Positions 33,364 to 42,882 of a stretch of DNA of 64,000 nucleotides are shown here, in pieces (position 1 is the first letter of the stretch; every line of letters starts with the position of its first letter). The notes below the pieces were generated by a model. It saw nothing but the letters and a program-made list of their open reading frames with translations, was not told the DNA's origin and did not search any database. Origin of the DNA: Bifidobacteriaceae bacterium (lineage in GTDB: Bacteria > Actinomycetota > Actinomycetes > Actinomycetales > WQXJ01); contig JAISSX010000057.1 in the NCBI GenBank assembly GCA_031272885.1, positions 186,001 through 250,000 of the forward strand, read 5' to 3'. The translations under genes were made by a program, and so were the position numbers.

Positions 33364-35148
33364 GTGCCAGCGCTCGCCAAGGTCTTGATTGCCAACCGGG
33401 GCGAGATTGCCGTGCGCATCGCTCGGGCCTGCCAAGACGCCGGCCTGACGGCGGTGGCGGTATACGCCCCGGAAGACCGCGACGCGATGCACGTGCGGGT
33501 GGCGGACGAGGCCTACGCCCTGCCCGGGGAGACTCTTGCCACCACCTACCTGGATGCGACCGCGATTGTAGGGCTGGCCCAGCGCGCCGGTGCGGACACG
33601 GTCCACCCGGGCTACGGTTTCCTGGCCGAATCGGCCACCTTCGCCCGCCTGGTCAGCCAGGCCGGGCTGACCTGGGTAGGCCCCTCCCCCGCGGTGCTGG
33701 AACGGCTGGGCGACAAGGTGGCGGCCCGCCAGCTGGCGGCCTCCGTGGGCGCGCCCCTGGTGCCCGCCTCGCCCCTGGTGGCGGACGTGGCCGAGGTCGC
33801 GGCGTTCATCGAACAGTACGGCCTGCCGGTAGTGATCAAGGCGGCCCACGGCGGCGGCGGGCGGGGCATGCGGGTGGTGCGCGAGGCCGGCCAGGTGGAG
33901 CAGGCGCTTGAAGCCGCCCAGCGCGAGGCCCTGGCCGCCTTCGGCCGCGACGAGTGCTTTGTGGAACGCTACGTGGAGCGGCCCCGCCACATCGAGACCC
34001 AGTGCCTGGCCGATGCCCAAGGCGGTGTGGCCGTGGTCTCCACCCGCGACTGCTCGGTGCAGCGGCGCCACCAAAAGCTGATCGAGGAAGCCCCGGCGCC
34101 CTTCCTGACGGACGCCCAGGTGGCCGTGGTAACCGACACCTCGCGCGCCATCCTGCGGGCGGTGGGCTACCAGGGCGCCGCCACCTGCGAGTTCCTGTTG
34201 GCGCCCGATGGCGCGGTCTACTTCATGGAGGTCAACCCGCGGTTGCAGGTGGAGCACCCGGTCAGCGAAGAGGTCAGCGGCATCGACCTGGTGCGCGAGC
34301 AGCTTCGCCTGGCGGCCGGCGAGGCCCTGGGCTGCGAGCAGGTGCCGGCCCTGGGGCACGCCATCGAGTTCCGGATCAACGCCGAAGACCCGGGGGCGGG
34401 TTTCCTGCCCAGCCCCGGCCGGGTGGCCGCGCTGCGCCTGCCGGGCGGACCCGGAATCAGGCTGGATTTCGGCCACGAGGTGGGCGACACTTTAACCGGT
34501 ACCTACGATTCGTTGCTGGGCAAGGTCATCGTGTGGGGCGCCACCCGCCACGAAGCCCTGGCCCGGGCCCGCCGGGCCTTGGCCGAGACGAAGGTGACGG
34601 GCCTGGCCACCGTGGTGCCATTCCATCGCGCCGTGCTGGCGGCGGAGGCCTTCACGGCCGCCGGTGCGGCCGGCTTCACAGTTCATACCGGTTGGGTGGA
34701 AGGCGAATTCGCCGCCACCGTGGCCGGTCTCAAGCCCGCCGGTGGGAGCCTAGAGGGAGCTCCCACCGGCGGCCCTACCCCACCGACCGCCCGCATGGTG
34801 GTGGAGGTGGACGGCAAACGCCTGGAGGTGGTGCTGCCGGCCGCCCTGGCCGCGCCCGTCTCGCTGGCCGCCGCCCCACCAACCCCCCGGCGGGTCCGGC
34901 CGCCCGCCGCCCAAGCCACCGTGCCCGCCGCCGGCGCCGCCCCGGTGACCGCTCCCATGCAGGGCACGGTGGTGCGGGTGGCGGTGTCAGAGGGGGACAC
35001 CGTTGAGGCGGGCCAACTGCTGGTGGTGGTCGAGGCCATGAAGATGGAGCAGCCGCTGGCGGCGCCGCGGGCCGGCACGGTGCGGGCGCTGGCGGCGGCC
35101 GTGGGCCAACGGGTGCCCACCGGGCACGTCTTGTGCGTGGTTGACTAG
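33364..35148 (+). CDS. Acetyl/propionyl-CoA carboxylase alpha chain (biotin carboxylase + biotin carrier)
   Basis: A 594-residue fusion. The biotin carboxylase part (about 1-450) begins KVLIANRGEIAVRIARACQDAG and contains GAHPGYGFLAE-type VHPGYGFLAES, ATP-grasp GGGGRGMRVV and MEVNPRLQVEHPVSE. The carrier domain ends the protein with the biotinylated Lys in EAMKMEQ. Actinobacteria use such chains with separate beta subunits to make malonyl- or methylmalonyl-CoA; no beta subunit is in the window. The linker near residues 457-475 contains a perfect 14-bp hairpin in the DNA. Start is a GTG with a -10-like box eight bases before it. Confidence 0.93.
   Translation: MPALAKVLIANRGEIAVRIARACQDAGLTAVAVYAPEDRDAMHVRVADEAYALPGETLATTYLDATAIVGLAQRAGADTVHPGYGFLAESATFARLVSQAGLTWVGPSPAVLERLGDKVAARQLAASVGAPLVPASPLVADVAEVAAFIEQYGLPVVIKAAHGGGGRGMRVVREAGQVEQALEAAQREALAAFGRDECFVERYVERPRHIETQCLADAQGGVAVVSTRDCSVQRRHQKLIEEAPAPFLTDAQVAVVTDTSRAILRAVGYQGAATCEFLLAPDGAVYFMEVNPRLQVEHPVSEEVSGIDLVREQLRLAAGEALGCEQVPALGHAIEFRINAEDPGAGFLPSPGRVAALRLPGGPGIRLDFGHEVGDTLTGTYDSLLGKVIVWGATRHEALARARRALAETKVTGLATVVPFHRAVLAAEAFTAAGAAGFTVHTGWVEGEFAATVAGLKPAGGSLEGAPTGGPTPPTARMVVEVDGKRLEVVLPAALAAPVSLAAAPPTPRRVRPPAAQATVPAAGAAPVTAPMQGTVVRVAVSEGDTVEAGQLLVVVEAMKMEQPLAAPRAGTVRALAAAVGQRVPTGHVLCVVD
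34736..34772. repeat. Perfect palindrome inside the carboxylase gene linker
   Basis: CCGCCGGTGGGAGC (34736-34749) is the exact reverse complement of GCTCCCACCGGCGG (34759-34772), with a nine-base loop. It is in frame and encodes part of the PAGGSLEGAPTGGP linker between the biotin carboxylase and the carrier domain. The GGTGGGAG/CTCCCACC arms recur in the intergenic hairpin at 63758-63796. Confidence 0.65.
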
Positions 35149-35236
35149 CCTGTCCCAACCAAGGCCCGCCTAACCGAAATTCGTTGTCCGGCCGGCCCAA
35201 GCCATCCCCCGGGCGGCTCGGCTAGGCTCGGACCTC

Positions 35237-36304
35237 GTGCCAACCCAAACCGAAGCCTCGCCGCAACAGGTCCGCCGCTGGAAGCACTACCTGGCGGACG
35301 AGATCCAAGAGGCCGCCACCTACCGTGACCTGGCCCAACGCTGCCAAGACGAGGAACGCGACATTCTGCTTGGCCTGGCCGAGGCCGAAGAACGCCACGC
35401 CGATTATTGGCGCGGCCTGCTGGGCGATCATGCCCCCGCCAAGCCCGGCCGGCGCGCCTCCACTGCCTTCCTGGCCTTCCTGGCCCGGCATTTCGGTTTC
35501 ATCTTCGCCCTGGCCATGGCCGGCCGCTCCGAGGCCCGCAGCCGCTACCAGCGCGACCCGGCCGTGCCCGCCTCGATGCTGGCGGACGAACAGGTCCACT
35601 CCGAGGTGGTGCGCGGCCTGGCCGAACAGGGCCGGTCCCGCATCAGCGGCACCTTCCGGGCGGCCGTGTTCGGCGCCAACGACGGTCTGGTCTCCAACCT
35701 GGCCCTGGTGCTGGGCATCGGCGCCAGCGGCGTCAGTTCCAAGGTGGTGCTGCTGGCCGGTATTGCCGGGCTGCTGGCGGGCGCCTTCTCGATGGCGGCC
35801 GGCGAATACGTCTCGGTCGATTCGCAGCGGGCCCTGCTGGACGCCTCCAACCCGGACCCACGCACGTCACAGGCCCTGCCGGACCTAGACGTGGATGAAA
35901 ACGAGCTGGCCCTGGTCTACCGCGCCCGCGGCCTCGAAGAAGCCGAAGCCAAGGCCCGTGCCGCCCAGGTGCTGGCCCGGCGGGCCGCCTTCCAGCTACC
36001 CGGCAGCCAGACCGACAACGAGGTGGTGGGCAGCGGTCTCAAGGCCGCCATCGCCTCGTTCTGTTTCTTCTCGACGGGCGCCATCGTGCCCGTCCTGCCC
36101 TATATCTTCGGCCTGAGCGGGCTGGCCGCCGTACTGCTGGCCGCCGGCCTGGTGGGGGTGGGCCTGCTGGTGACCGGCGTCTGCACCGGCATTCTGAGCG
36201 GTACCTCGCCGCTGCTGAAGGGCGCCCGCCAGGTGGCCTTGGGCTGGGGCGCCGCCGCCGTCACCTACGGCCTTGGCCTGCTGTTCGGCACCACGGTCGG
36301 TTAG
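35237..36304 (+). CDS. Ferritin-like/VIT1 fusion: iron or manganese transporter
   Basis: Residues 1-130 form a rubrerythrin-like diiron domain (WKHYLADEIQEAATYRDLA, then EERHADYWRGLL and ADEQVHSEVVRGL supply Glu and His ligands). The rest is a VIT1/CCC1 membrane domain starting AAVFGANDGLVSNLALVLGI with GAFSMAAGEYVSVDSQ and about five helices. Fusions of this kind (MbfA type) export or store iron. A TAGGCT -10-like box lies ten bases before the GTG, so the transcript may be leaderless. Its last four bases overlap the convergent glycosyltransferase gene. Confidence 0.88.
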   Translation: MPTQTEASPQQVRRWKHYLADEIQEAATYRDLAQRCQDEERDILLGLAEAEERHADYWRGLLGDHAPAKPGRRASTAFLAFLARHFGFIFALAMAGRSEARSRYQRDPAVPASMLADEQVHSEVVRGLAEQGRSRISGTFRAAVFGANDGLVSNLALVLGIGASGVSSKVVLLAGIAGLLAGAFSMAAGEYVSVDSQRALLDASNPDPRTSQALPDLDVDENELALVYRARGLEEAEAKARAAQVLARRAAFQLPGSQTDNEVVGSGLKAAIASFCFFSTGAIVPVLPYIFGLSGLAAVLLAAGLVGVGLLVTGVCTGILSGTSPLLKGARQVALGWGAAAVTYGLGLLFGTTVG

Positions 36305-37608
36305 TTGCAGCAGCACACCAGCGGCCGGTAGGCCGCCAACAGGGCACCGGCGGCCACGTCCCACGAGCGCGAGCGCCCAAGCTCGACACCGCCCCGCGAC
36401 AGGCGTGCCCGCAGCCGGCCGTCGCGCAACACCCGCCCAATGGCGCCCGCCCACACCGCCGGGTCGCGCCCGTCCACCAGCAGGCCTGACACGCCATCGG
36501 CCACCGCCGAACGCAGGCCGGTGGTATTGGCCGCCACCACGGGGGTGCCGCAGGCGGCCGATTCGAGCGCCACCATGCCGAACGTTTCGGAGCGCGACGG
36601 CATCACCGTCAACCGCCCGCCCTGGATCAACGCCACCAGGCGGTCCACCGGCTGGGCGCCCAGGAACACCACATCACCGGCCACACCAAGGTCGGCCGCC
36701 AGGCGCTTCAGGCCCACCGCGTAGTCCAGGTGGCCGGAACTGGGCGCCCCCAACACCACCAGGGCCGGGCGGGTGGCCGGTTTCAGGTGGGCCAGGGCTC
36801 GGATGGCCAGGTCTTGGCCCTTGATCGGCTGGACGCGGCCCAGCATCAGGATGTAGCCCTGGGGGCGGTTCAGGGCCGCTGGCAGGTCTTTCGGCAACCC
36901 CTGCCCCGCCGCCGGGTGGAACACCGCCGGGTCAACCCCGGGGCTGACCACCGCCACCCGTTCGGCCGGCACACCATAGTCACGCACGATGGCGTCCCGT
37001 TCGGCCGGGCTGACCGCCACCACGCGGGCGGCCCCTTGGGCCAGGCGCTGTTCCTCGGCCAAGCGCAGGGCCGGTTCGGCCTGGTCCCCGGGAGCCAGGG
37101 TGGCGTTCTTCAACGAAGCCACCGTGTGTAGCGACTGGACGTGCGGCACGCCCCAGGCCGCCGCCACCTGGGCGCCGGCCAGGCCGGACAGCCAGTAGTG
37201 CGAGTGGACCACCGCGGCCGGCTCGTGCCGGGCCAGGCCGGCGGCAAACTGGTCCGCCACCCCCGGCAGGTCTTCCTTGGCCAGCGGTGCCACCGGGCCG
37301 GCCCGCAGGAAATGGACCGCCACGCCATCGGCCACCGACACCGTGGGGCGAGCCAACTCATCGGCGCTGGCGGCCCGGGTGTACAGGTCAACCGCCACCC
37401 CTTGGCGGGCCATCGCCTTGGCCACGCCCAGGAGGTAGACGTTCATGCCACCGGCGTCGCCCTGGCCGGGCACCGCCAACGGCGAGGTGTGCAGGCTGAC
37501 CAGCGCCACCCGGGCGGGGCCACGGGCGGGCGCGGCCGGGCGTAGTTCGGCCTCCAGGCCGGTGAAGTAGCAATGGCCGGGATAGGGGGCGGCTTCCCGA
37601 ACGGTCAT
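36301..37608 (-). CDS. GT4 glycosyltransferase, MshA-like
   Basis: A 435-residue retaining glycosyltransferase of family GT4. The N-terminus VALVSLHTSPLAVPGQGDAGGMNVYL closely follows MshA, which joins GlcNAc to inositol phosphate in mycothiol synthesis. The donor-binding VMPSRSETFGMVALESAACGTPVVA and LGRVQPIKGQDLAI are intact. Related actinobacterial GT4 enzymes have other acceptors, so the mycothiol role is probable, not proven. It is the last gene of the trpS operon and overlaps the upstream amidohydrolase by four bases. Confidence 0.8.
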   Translation of the reverse strand: MTVREAAPYPGHCYFTGLEAELRPAAPARGPARVALVSLHTSPLAVPGQGDAGGMNVYLLGVAKAMARQGVAVDLYTRAASADELARPTVSVADGVAVHFLRAGPVAPLAKEDLPGVADQFAAGLARHEPAAVVHSHYWLSGLAGAQVAAAWGVPHVQSLHTVASLKNATLAPGDQAEPALRLAEEQRLAQGAARVVAVSPAERDAIVRDYGVPAERVAVVSPGVDPAVFHPAAGQGLPKDLPAALNRPQGYILMLGRVQPIKGQDLAIRALAHLKPATRPALVVLGAPSSGHLDYAVGLKRLAADLGVAGDVVFLGAQPVDRLVALIQGGRLTVMPSRSETFGMVALESAACGTPVVAANTTGLRSAVADGVSGLLVDGRDPAVWAGAIGRVLRDGRLRARLSRGGVELGRSRSWDVAAGALLAAYRPLVCCCN

Positions 37609-38828
37609 GCAGCCACCGCGCTGGCCGCCATCACTTCCACTCCCACGGGGATGGCCGCCTCGTCGATGTCGAAATCCGCCTGGTGCAGGTCATGCACCGG
37701 GCCACCCGGTTCGTGGACGCCCAGGCGCATCAGGGCGCCCGGGATTTCCCGCACGTACCAGGCGAAGTCCTCGCCGCCCAGCGACTGTTCGGCCGTCAAC
37801 ACCTTGGCGTCGCCAAGGGTGGCCCGCGCGGCCACGTCCATCAGGCCGGCCACCGCCGGGTCGTTCTCCACTGGCGGCACACCGCGCTGGTGGTCAAGCT
37901 CCGTCTCCACGCCGTAGGGGGCGGCGATCTTCGGCACCGCCTCGGCCAGCACGTCCGCCGCCTGGTGCCATGACCTGACGTCGCCCACCCGCAGGGTGCC
38001 CTTCAGCACCGCCTTGCCGGGAATGGCGTTGTGGACCGAACCGGAATGCACCGAACCCCAAGTCAGGTTGACCACCGCCCGCGGGTCCAGGCGCCGGTCC
38101 AGAATGGCCGGCAACTGCACCACGATCTGCCCGGCGGCGTAAACCAGGTCCTGGGTCAGGTGGGGCCGCGAAGTGTGGCCACCGTCGCCCTTCACGGTGA
38201 TGGTCACCAGATCCGCCGCCGAGGTGATGGACCCGGCCCGGATCGCCACCGAGCCGGCGTCATAGCGCGGGTCACAGTGCAGCGCCACAATCCGGTCCAC
38301 GCCCTCCAATACACCCTCCGCGATCAGCTGTTGGGCGCCGGACGGTTGCACCTCTTCCGCCGGCTGGAAGATCAGCCGCACCGGCTTGGGCAGCTTGCCC
38401 TGCTTGTCCAGTTCGGCCAACACCAGGCCCACGCCCAACAGGATGGTGGTGTGGGCGTCGTGGCCGCAGGCGTGCGCCACGCCTTCCACCTGCGACTTCC
38501 AGGCCGTTTGGGTGGCGTCCAGCAGCGGCAGCGCATCCAGGTCCGCCCGCAGGCCGAAGCGCGGCTGGCCCGGTTCTGCCTTACCAATGTCACAAATCAG
38601 GCCGGTGCCCTTGAGCGGTACCGGGCTGAGGCCCACCTGGGCCAGGTGCTTCAACACCACGGACGTGGTACGGATCTCCTTGCGGGCAATCTCGGGGTGA
38701 CGGTGCAGGTCACGGCGCACCGAGATCAGGCGCGGGTTGATCGAGCCGGTTAAGGCCTGGATCAGCCGCACCATGTCGCGGGTCAGGGCGGAATGATCGT
38801 CCGAGATGGCAGGCACGGCGAATACCAT
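37605..38828 (-). CDS. M20D family amidohydrolase (aminoacylase/IAA-amino acid hydrolase type)
   Basis: The 407-residue protein shows the M20D metal-binding pattern: RRDLHRHPEIARKE, GLRADLDALPL, AHACGHDAHTTILLG, and FQPAEEVQPSGAQQLI. The dimerisation domain region contains GGHTSRPHLTQDLVYAAG. Members remove acyl or amino-acyl groups from amides; the natural substrate is unknown. ATG at 38828 follows GGGGGCG. It lies between manC and the MshA-like gene, so deacetylation of a sugar or amino acid conjugate is conceivable, but MshB is a different family. Confidence 0.88.
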   Translation of the reverse strand: MVFAVPAISDDHSALTRDMVRLIQALTGSINPRLISVRRDLHRHPEIARKEIRTTSVVLKHLAQVGLSPVPLKGTGLICDIGKAEPGQPRFGLRADLDALPLLDATQTAWKSQVEGVAHACGHDAHTTILLGVGLVLAELDKQGKLPKPVRLIFQPAEEVQPSGAQQLIAEGVLEGVDRIVALHCDPRYDAGSVAIRAGSITSAADLVTITVKGDGGHTSRPHLTQDLVYAAGQIVVQLPAILDRRLDPRAVVNLTWGSVHSGSVHNAIPGKAVLKGTLRVGDVRSWHQAADVLAEAVPKIAAPYGVETELDHQRGVPPVENDPAVAGLMDVAARATLGDAKVLTAEQSLGGEDFAWYVREIPGALMRLGVHEPGGPVHDLHQADFDIDEAAIPVGVEVMAASAVAA

Positions 38829-38840
38829 ACCGCGCCCCCT

Positions 38841-39965
38841 TTACAACCAGGCGGCCAGGCCGGCCTGGCGCAGCCGATCCGCCGCCGCCTTGACCTGCTG
38901 GGCGTGGGCCCGGGTGGTGACCAGCACGGCATCGCCCATGTCCACCACCACGGCGTCATCCAACCCCACCACCGCTACCGCCCGGCCGGTGGTGCGCACC
39001 ACCAGCGGGTCGCGGGCGTCGATGGCGAGCACCGGCGCGTCCCGCGGGCCGTCCGGTTCCAGCAACTGGGCCGCGTCAGCGGCCGCCTTGGGTAGTAGGC
39101 CGGCCAGCGAGGCGAAGTCACCCACGTCATCCCAGGTGAACCGGCCCGGCACGGTGGCCACCCCGCCGGCCGCCGCCACCGGTTCGGCGATGGCGTGGTC
39201 GATGGCGATCTTGGTCAGGCCGCCCCACAGGCGCTCGATGGCGTCCGCCGCCCCGGGCGTGTCCCAGGCGGCCGCCACCTCGCGCAGGCCGCGGTGCAGG
39301 TCGGGGTGAAGCTGCTCCAGGTGGCCCAACAGGACCTCGGCCCGGAAGACGAACATGCCGGCGTTCCAGCGGTAGCGCCCGGTGGCCAGGTATTGGGCGG
39401 CGGTGGCGGCATCGGGCTTCTCCACGAAGGCCGCCACCCGGTGGGCGTCCGGGGCGGCTGGGAGGCCCAGGGGATCCCCGGCCTCGATGTAGCCGAAAGC
39501 GGTGGACGGCCCGGCCGGGTCGATGCCGATGGTGGTGATGTAGCCCGCGCGGGCGGCCTCGACGGCTTGGGTGACGGCCTGGTCGAAGTCGGCTTGGCCC
39601 TCAATCACGTGATCGGCCGCGAACGAGCCCACCACCACGTCACCCTCCCGCCGGGCCAGCAGGGCGGCCGCCAGGCCGATGGCGGCCATCGAATCACGCG
39701 GCGCCGGTTCGGCCACCAAGTTGGCGGCCGGCAGGGCGGGCAGTTGGGCGGCCACGGCCGCGGCGTGCGGCCGGCCGGTAACCACCAGCAGACCGTCCTC
39801 GCCGGTCAGGGGGGCAAGGCGGTCCCAGGTCTGCTGTAACAGGGTGCGGCCCTGGCCGGTCAAGTCAAGCAGGAACTTGGGCCGGCCGGCCCGCGACAGC
39901 GGCCACAGCCGGGTGCCGGCCCCACCGGCGGGAATGACGGCCCGGAAGCCGGCCAACGGGCTCAC
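38841..39965 (-). CDS. manC: Mannose-1-phosphate guanylyltransferase
   Basis: The enzyme makes GDP-mannose for glycans and cell-envelope lipids. The nucleotidyltransferase signature FRAVIPAGGAGTRLWPLSRAGRPKFLLDL is at the N-terminus, with EPAPRDSMAAIGLAAA, FAADHVI, and NAGMFVFRAEVLL further on. I choose the GTG at 39965, which overlaps the stop of the 2H gene as GTGA and gives 374 residues. The ORF track's upstream start has no support. Confidence 0.9.
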   Translation of the reverse strand: MSPLAGFRAVIPAGGAGTRLWPLSRAGRPKFLLDLTGQGRTLLQQTWDRLAPLTGEDGLLVVTGRPHAAAVAAQLPALPAANLVAEPAPRDSMAAIGLAAALLARREGDVVVGSFAADHVIEGQADFDQAVTQAVEAARAGYITTIGIDPAGPSTAFGYIEAGDPLGLPAAPDAHRVAAFVEKPDAATAAQYLATGRYRWNAGMFVFRAEVLLGHLEQLHPDLHRGLREVAAAWDTPGAADAIERLWGGLTKIAIDHAIAEPVAAAGGVATVPGRFTWDDVGDFASLAGLLPKAAADAAQLLEPDGPRDAPVLAIDARDPLVVRTTGRAVAVVGLDDAVVVDMGDAVLVTTRAHAQQVKAAADRLRQAGLAAWL

Positions 39966-40495
39966 AGCGCGTACTCCCCCACCAGACGCCAGCGCCGCGA
40001 GCCATCCAAGGCGCAAAGCCGCAGGTGGGTGGCCTGGAAGGTGGCGTCATAGGTGGCGTAGGCCTTCTGCGCCCGGTCCAGTACCGCGTCATCGACCTCC
40101 GCCGCCACCGTCAGGTGCGGCTTGTACGGGTAGCGCGACGGACGGCTGAGCGGCCCCTGTTTCAGGGCCCGCTCAAGGGCGCTGCACTGGGCCGCGCCAT
40201 CCTCCAGCTTGATGTACACCACGGGCGTGACCGGCCGGAACGTGCCCGAACCACGCAGGTGGATGGCGAACGAACCGCGGGCCGCCGCCACCGCGGAGAC
40301 GTGGGCCGCCACCTTGCGCACATCGGTGGCCGGCACCGCCATGGGCGGCACGATCGTGATATGGGGCCCGATGTCGTTGGCGTCCGGGTCGCCGAAACCG
40401 CGCCGGGCCGCCGCCAGTGGAGCCGACAACGGCTGGGGCACCATGATGGCCACCCCCACGTAGACCTGATCCGGGCCGAGGACGGGCAGTTTCAT
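39962..40495 (-). CDS. 2H phosphoesterase superfamily protein (2'-5' RNA ligase-like)
   Basis: A 177-residue protein with two His-x-Thr motifs, HITIV and HLTVA, spaced about 70-80 residues apart, the hallmark of the 2H (LigT-like) fold. Such proteins act on cyclic phosphates or 2'-5' linkages. It overlaps trpS by four bases at its start and manC at its end, so it is cotranscribed with a tRNA synthetase. A tRNA-related role is a reasonable guess only. Confidence 0.82.
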   Translation of the reverse strand: MKLPVLGPDQVYVGVAIMVPQPLSAPLAAARRGFGDPDANDIGPHITIVPPMAVPATDVRKVAAHVSAVAAARGSFAIHLRGSGTFRPVTPVVYIKLEDGAAQCSALERALKQGPLSRPSRYPYKPHLTVAAEVDDAVLDRAQKAYATYDATFQATHLRLCALDGSRRWRLVGEYAL

Positions 40496-41511
40496 CGTGG
40501 CTCCGACACCCCGAACCGCTGGGCGATGCGGGCGTAGACCGGTGCGGCGATCTCCCTGGCCCGCCGGGCGCCATCGTCCAAAACGGCATCCAACTGAGCC
40601 GGGTCCGCCAAGAACTGGGCCGTCTTGTCGCGGAAAGGCCGCAGGGCCTCTACCACCACCTGGGCCAGGTCCACTTTCAGGTGGCCATACAGCTTGCCTT
40701 CATACTGAGCCACCAGTTGCTCGGGGGTTTGGCCGGTCAGGGCCGAATAGATCGACAGCAGGTTGGCGATACCCGGCTTGTTTTCCGGGTCCCAGGTGAT
40801 CTCACTGCCCGAGTCCGTCACGGCGGACTTGATCCGCTTGGTGATCACCTTCGGGTCATCCAACAACTCGATGATGCCGGACTCGTGGCCGGTCTTGGAC
40901 ATCTTGGCCGTGGGGTCCTGCAGGTCGAAAATCTTGGCGGTCGACTTGACGATGTAGGCCTCCGGCACCACCGCCGTGCCCTCCCCGAAGCGCGAGTTGA
41001 GGCGCTCCGCCAGGTTGCGAGACAGCTCCAGGTGCTGGCGCTGGTCCTCACCCACCGGCACCACGTGGGCGTCATACAGCAAAATGTCCGCCGCCATCAG
41101 CACTGGGTAGTCGAACAGGCCAACGGTGACGCCCTTCTCACCCAGTTTGGCGGACTTGTCCTTGAACTGGGTCATGCGGCCGGCCTCGCCGAAGCCGGTG
41201 ATGCAGTTGAGCAGCCAGGTCAACATGGCGTGTTCTGGCACCTGGGACTGGATGAACAGAATGGACCGCGCCGGGTCAACGCCGGCGGCCAGGAACTGGG
41301 CGGCGGTGGCCCGCACCCGCTGGCGCAAGGCTGCCGGATCTGGGGAGACGGTGAGGGCGTGCAGGTCAACCACCGAATAGACGCACTGGAAGGAGCTTTG
41401 CAGTTCAACCCACTGTTTCAGGGCGCCCAGATAGTTGCCTAGGTGGAGGGAGTCGGCAGTGGGCTGGATGCCGGAAAAGGCCCGTCGATTCTGTTCAGAC
41501 ACGCCTGCCAT
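40492..41511 (-). CDS. trpS: Tryptophanyl-tRNA synthetase
   Basis: A class I synthetase of 339 residues. The HIGH-type motif is [13 protein letters not shown] in [16 protein letters not shown], the KMSKS motif is AKMSKTGH, and [36 protein letters not shown] and [25 protein letters not shown] are typical TrpS stretches. It is the first gene of a five-gene minus-strand unit (trpS, 2H protein, manC, M20 hydrolase, MshA-like), all tightly packed. Confidence 0.96.
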   Translation of the reverse strand: MAGVSEQNRRAFSGIQPTADSLHLGNYLGALKQWVELQSSFQCVYSVVDLHALTVSPDPAALRQRVRATAAQFLAAGVDPARSILFIQSQVPEHAMLTWLLNCITGFGEAGRMTQFKDKSAKLGEKGVTVGLFDYPVLMAADILLYDAHVVPVGEDQRQHLELSRNLAERLNSRFGEGTAVVPEAYIVKSTAKIFDLQDPTAKMSKTGHESGIIELLDDPKVITKRIKSAVTDSGSEITWDPENKPGIANLLSIYSALTGQTPEQLVAQYEGKLYGHLKVDLAQVVVEALRPFRDKTAQFLADPAQLDAVLDDGARRAREIAAPVYARIAQRFGVSEPR

Positions 41512-41619
41512 TGTGACAGGTCGACCGGGCTTCGGCCGAATGGGATGGCTCTAGGCTTGGTTCTTGGGCTTGTCGCATGGACTTGTCCCCGCCCCTGACC
41601 ACACACCCAGGAGTTGAAC

Positions 41620-42846
41620 ATGGCCGCTGACCAACTGGAGTTCATCGAAGCCTGGACCCCTGAGACCGGGGCCGCCCGTGTCTTGGCCGGCTACGCCGAC
41701 CGGTTCGGTGGCCGGCCCGCCGGGGTGTGGGCTGCGCCGGGGCGGGTCAACATCATCGGCGAGCACACCGACTACAACGGCGGCCTGGCCTTCCCCATCG
41801 CCCTACCGCACTGCACCTACGTGGCGGTGGCGCCATCGGGCAATGAGGTAATTCGGTTGGCGTCCGCCCAAGCCGACGGTCTATGGCAGGTCGCTATGCC
41901 CGATGTCGCCCCCGGGGCCGCCGCTGTGGCCGGTTGGGGTTCGTACGTCGCTGGCACCGTCTGGGCGTTGCGCCGGCGGGGGCTGGCCGCGCCCGCTGTT
42001 GTAGGGTATGTCGACTCGTGTGTGCCGTTCGGCGCCGGGCTGTCCAGTTCCGCCGCCCTGGAGTGCGCCTTCGCGGCGGCCTGCCGCGACCTAGGCGAAC
42101 CGGGCTGGGCGGACACGCTGCCGGCGCGGCGGGTGATGGTGGAAGCCTGTATCGAGGCCGAGAACCAGATTGCCGGTGCCAACACCGGCGGCATGGACCA
42201 GTCCGCCTCGCTGCTGGCCGTGGCCGCCCACGCGCTGCTACTGGATTGCCGCTCAGGTGAAGCCCGGCCAGTGCCGTTCGACCTGGCGGCGGCCGGGTTG
42301 GAACTGCTGGTGATCGACACCCGGGCACCGCACCAGTTGAACGACGGCCAATACGCCGCCCGCCGCGCCACCTGCGAGGCCGCCGCCCAGGCTTTGGGTG
42401 TCGCGACCTTGCGCGAGGTGCCGCTGTCCGGGTTGTCCGCGGCGCTGGATGCGCTGGCCGGATTGCCCGATGGCCCGGTGGCGGTCAAGCGGGTGCGCCA
42501 CGTGGTGACCGAGATCGACCGGACGGCCAGGTTCGTGGACTTGCTGGAGGCCGGGCGGGTGCTGGAGGTTGGGCCGCTGCTGGACGCCTCGCATGAATCG
42601 CTGCGGGTGGACTACGAGGTGACCGTGCCACAACTGGACGTGGCGGTGGCGGCCGCCCGGGAGGCCGGGGCGCTGGGGGCGCGCATGACCGGCGGAGGTT
42701 TTGGCGGTTCGGCCATTGCCTTGATCCCGGCCGGCGCTGGGCGTCAGGTGGCTTCGGCCGTGGCTGGTGCGTTTGCCGCCGAGGGCTTCGGGGCGCCGGC
42801 CTTCCTGGGCGCGGTGCCGGCCGGCCCCGCCAGGCGCGTCGCCTAG
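41620..42846 (+). CDS. galK: Galactokinase
   Basis: GalK phosphorylates galactose at C1. The GHMP signature set is complete: APGRVNIIGEHTDYNGGLAFP, the ATP loop VPFGAGLSSSAALECA, the catalytic region GANTGGMDQSASLL, and the C-terminal RMTGGGFGGSAIALIP. The ATG at 41620 follows AGGAG by six bases, so I prefer it to the TTG two codons upstream. The substrate would come from the alpha-galactoside system encoded 6-12 kb downstream. Confidence 0.95.
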   Translation: MAADQLEFIEAWTPETGAARVLAGYADRFGGRPAGVWAAPGRVNIIGEHTDYNGGLAFPIALPHCTYVAVAPSGNEVIRLASAQADGLWQVAMPDVAPGAAAVAGWGSYVAGTVWALRRRGLAAPAVVGYVDSCVPFGAGLSSSAALECAFAAACRDLGEPGWADTLPARRVMVEACIEAENQIAGANTGGMDQSASLLAVAAHALLLDCRSGEARPVPFDLAAAGLELLVIDTRAPHQLNDGQYAARRATCEAAAQALGVATLREVPLSGLSAALDALAGLPDGPVAVKRVRHVVTEIDRTARFVDLLEAGRVLEVGPLLDASHESLRVDYEVTVPQLDVAVAAAREAGALGARMTGGGFGGSAIALIPAGAGRQVASAVAGAFAAEGFGAPAFLGAVPAGPARRVA

Positions 42847-42857
42847 ATCCGGCCGCC

Positions 42858-42882
42858 CGTCATCCCGGGCTTGACCCGGGAT
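42858..42882. terminator. REP-like palindrome between galK and the convergent DUF gene
   Basis: CCGTCATCCCGGGCTTGACC and the following CGGGATC contain ATCCCGGG (42862-42869) and CCCGGGAT (42875-42882), a perfect eight-base stem with a CTTGA loop. It fills most of the 36-base gap between two convergent genes and touches the stop codon of the minus-strand one. It can work as a bidirectional terminator. A related copy lies inside clpX at 2027-2054. Confidence 0.75.

Noticed and set aside
36301-37608. Firm call of mycothiol synthase step MshA
   Set aside because: MshA-like GT4 enzymes have several acceptors and no other msh gene is in the window, so only an MshA-like label is given.
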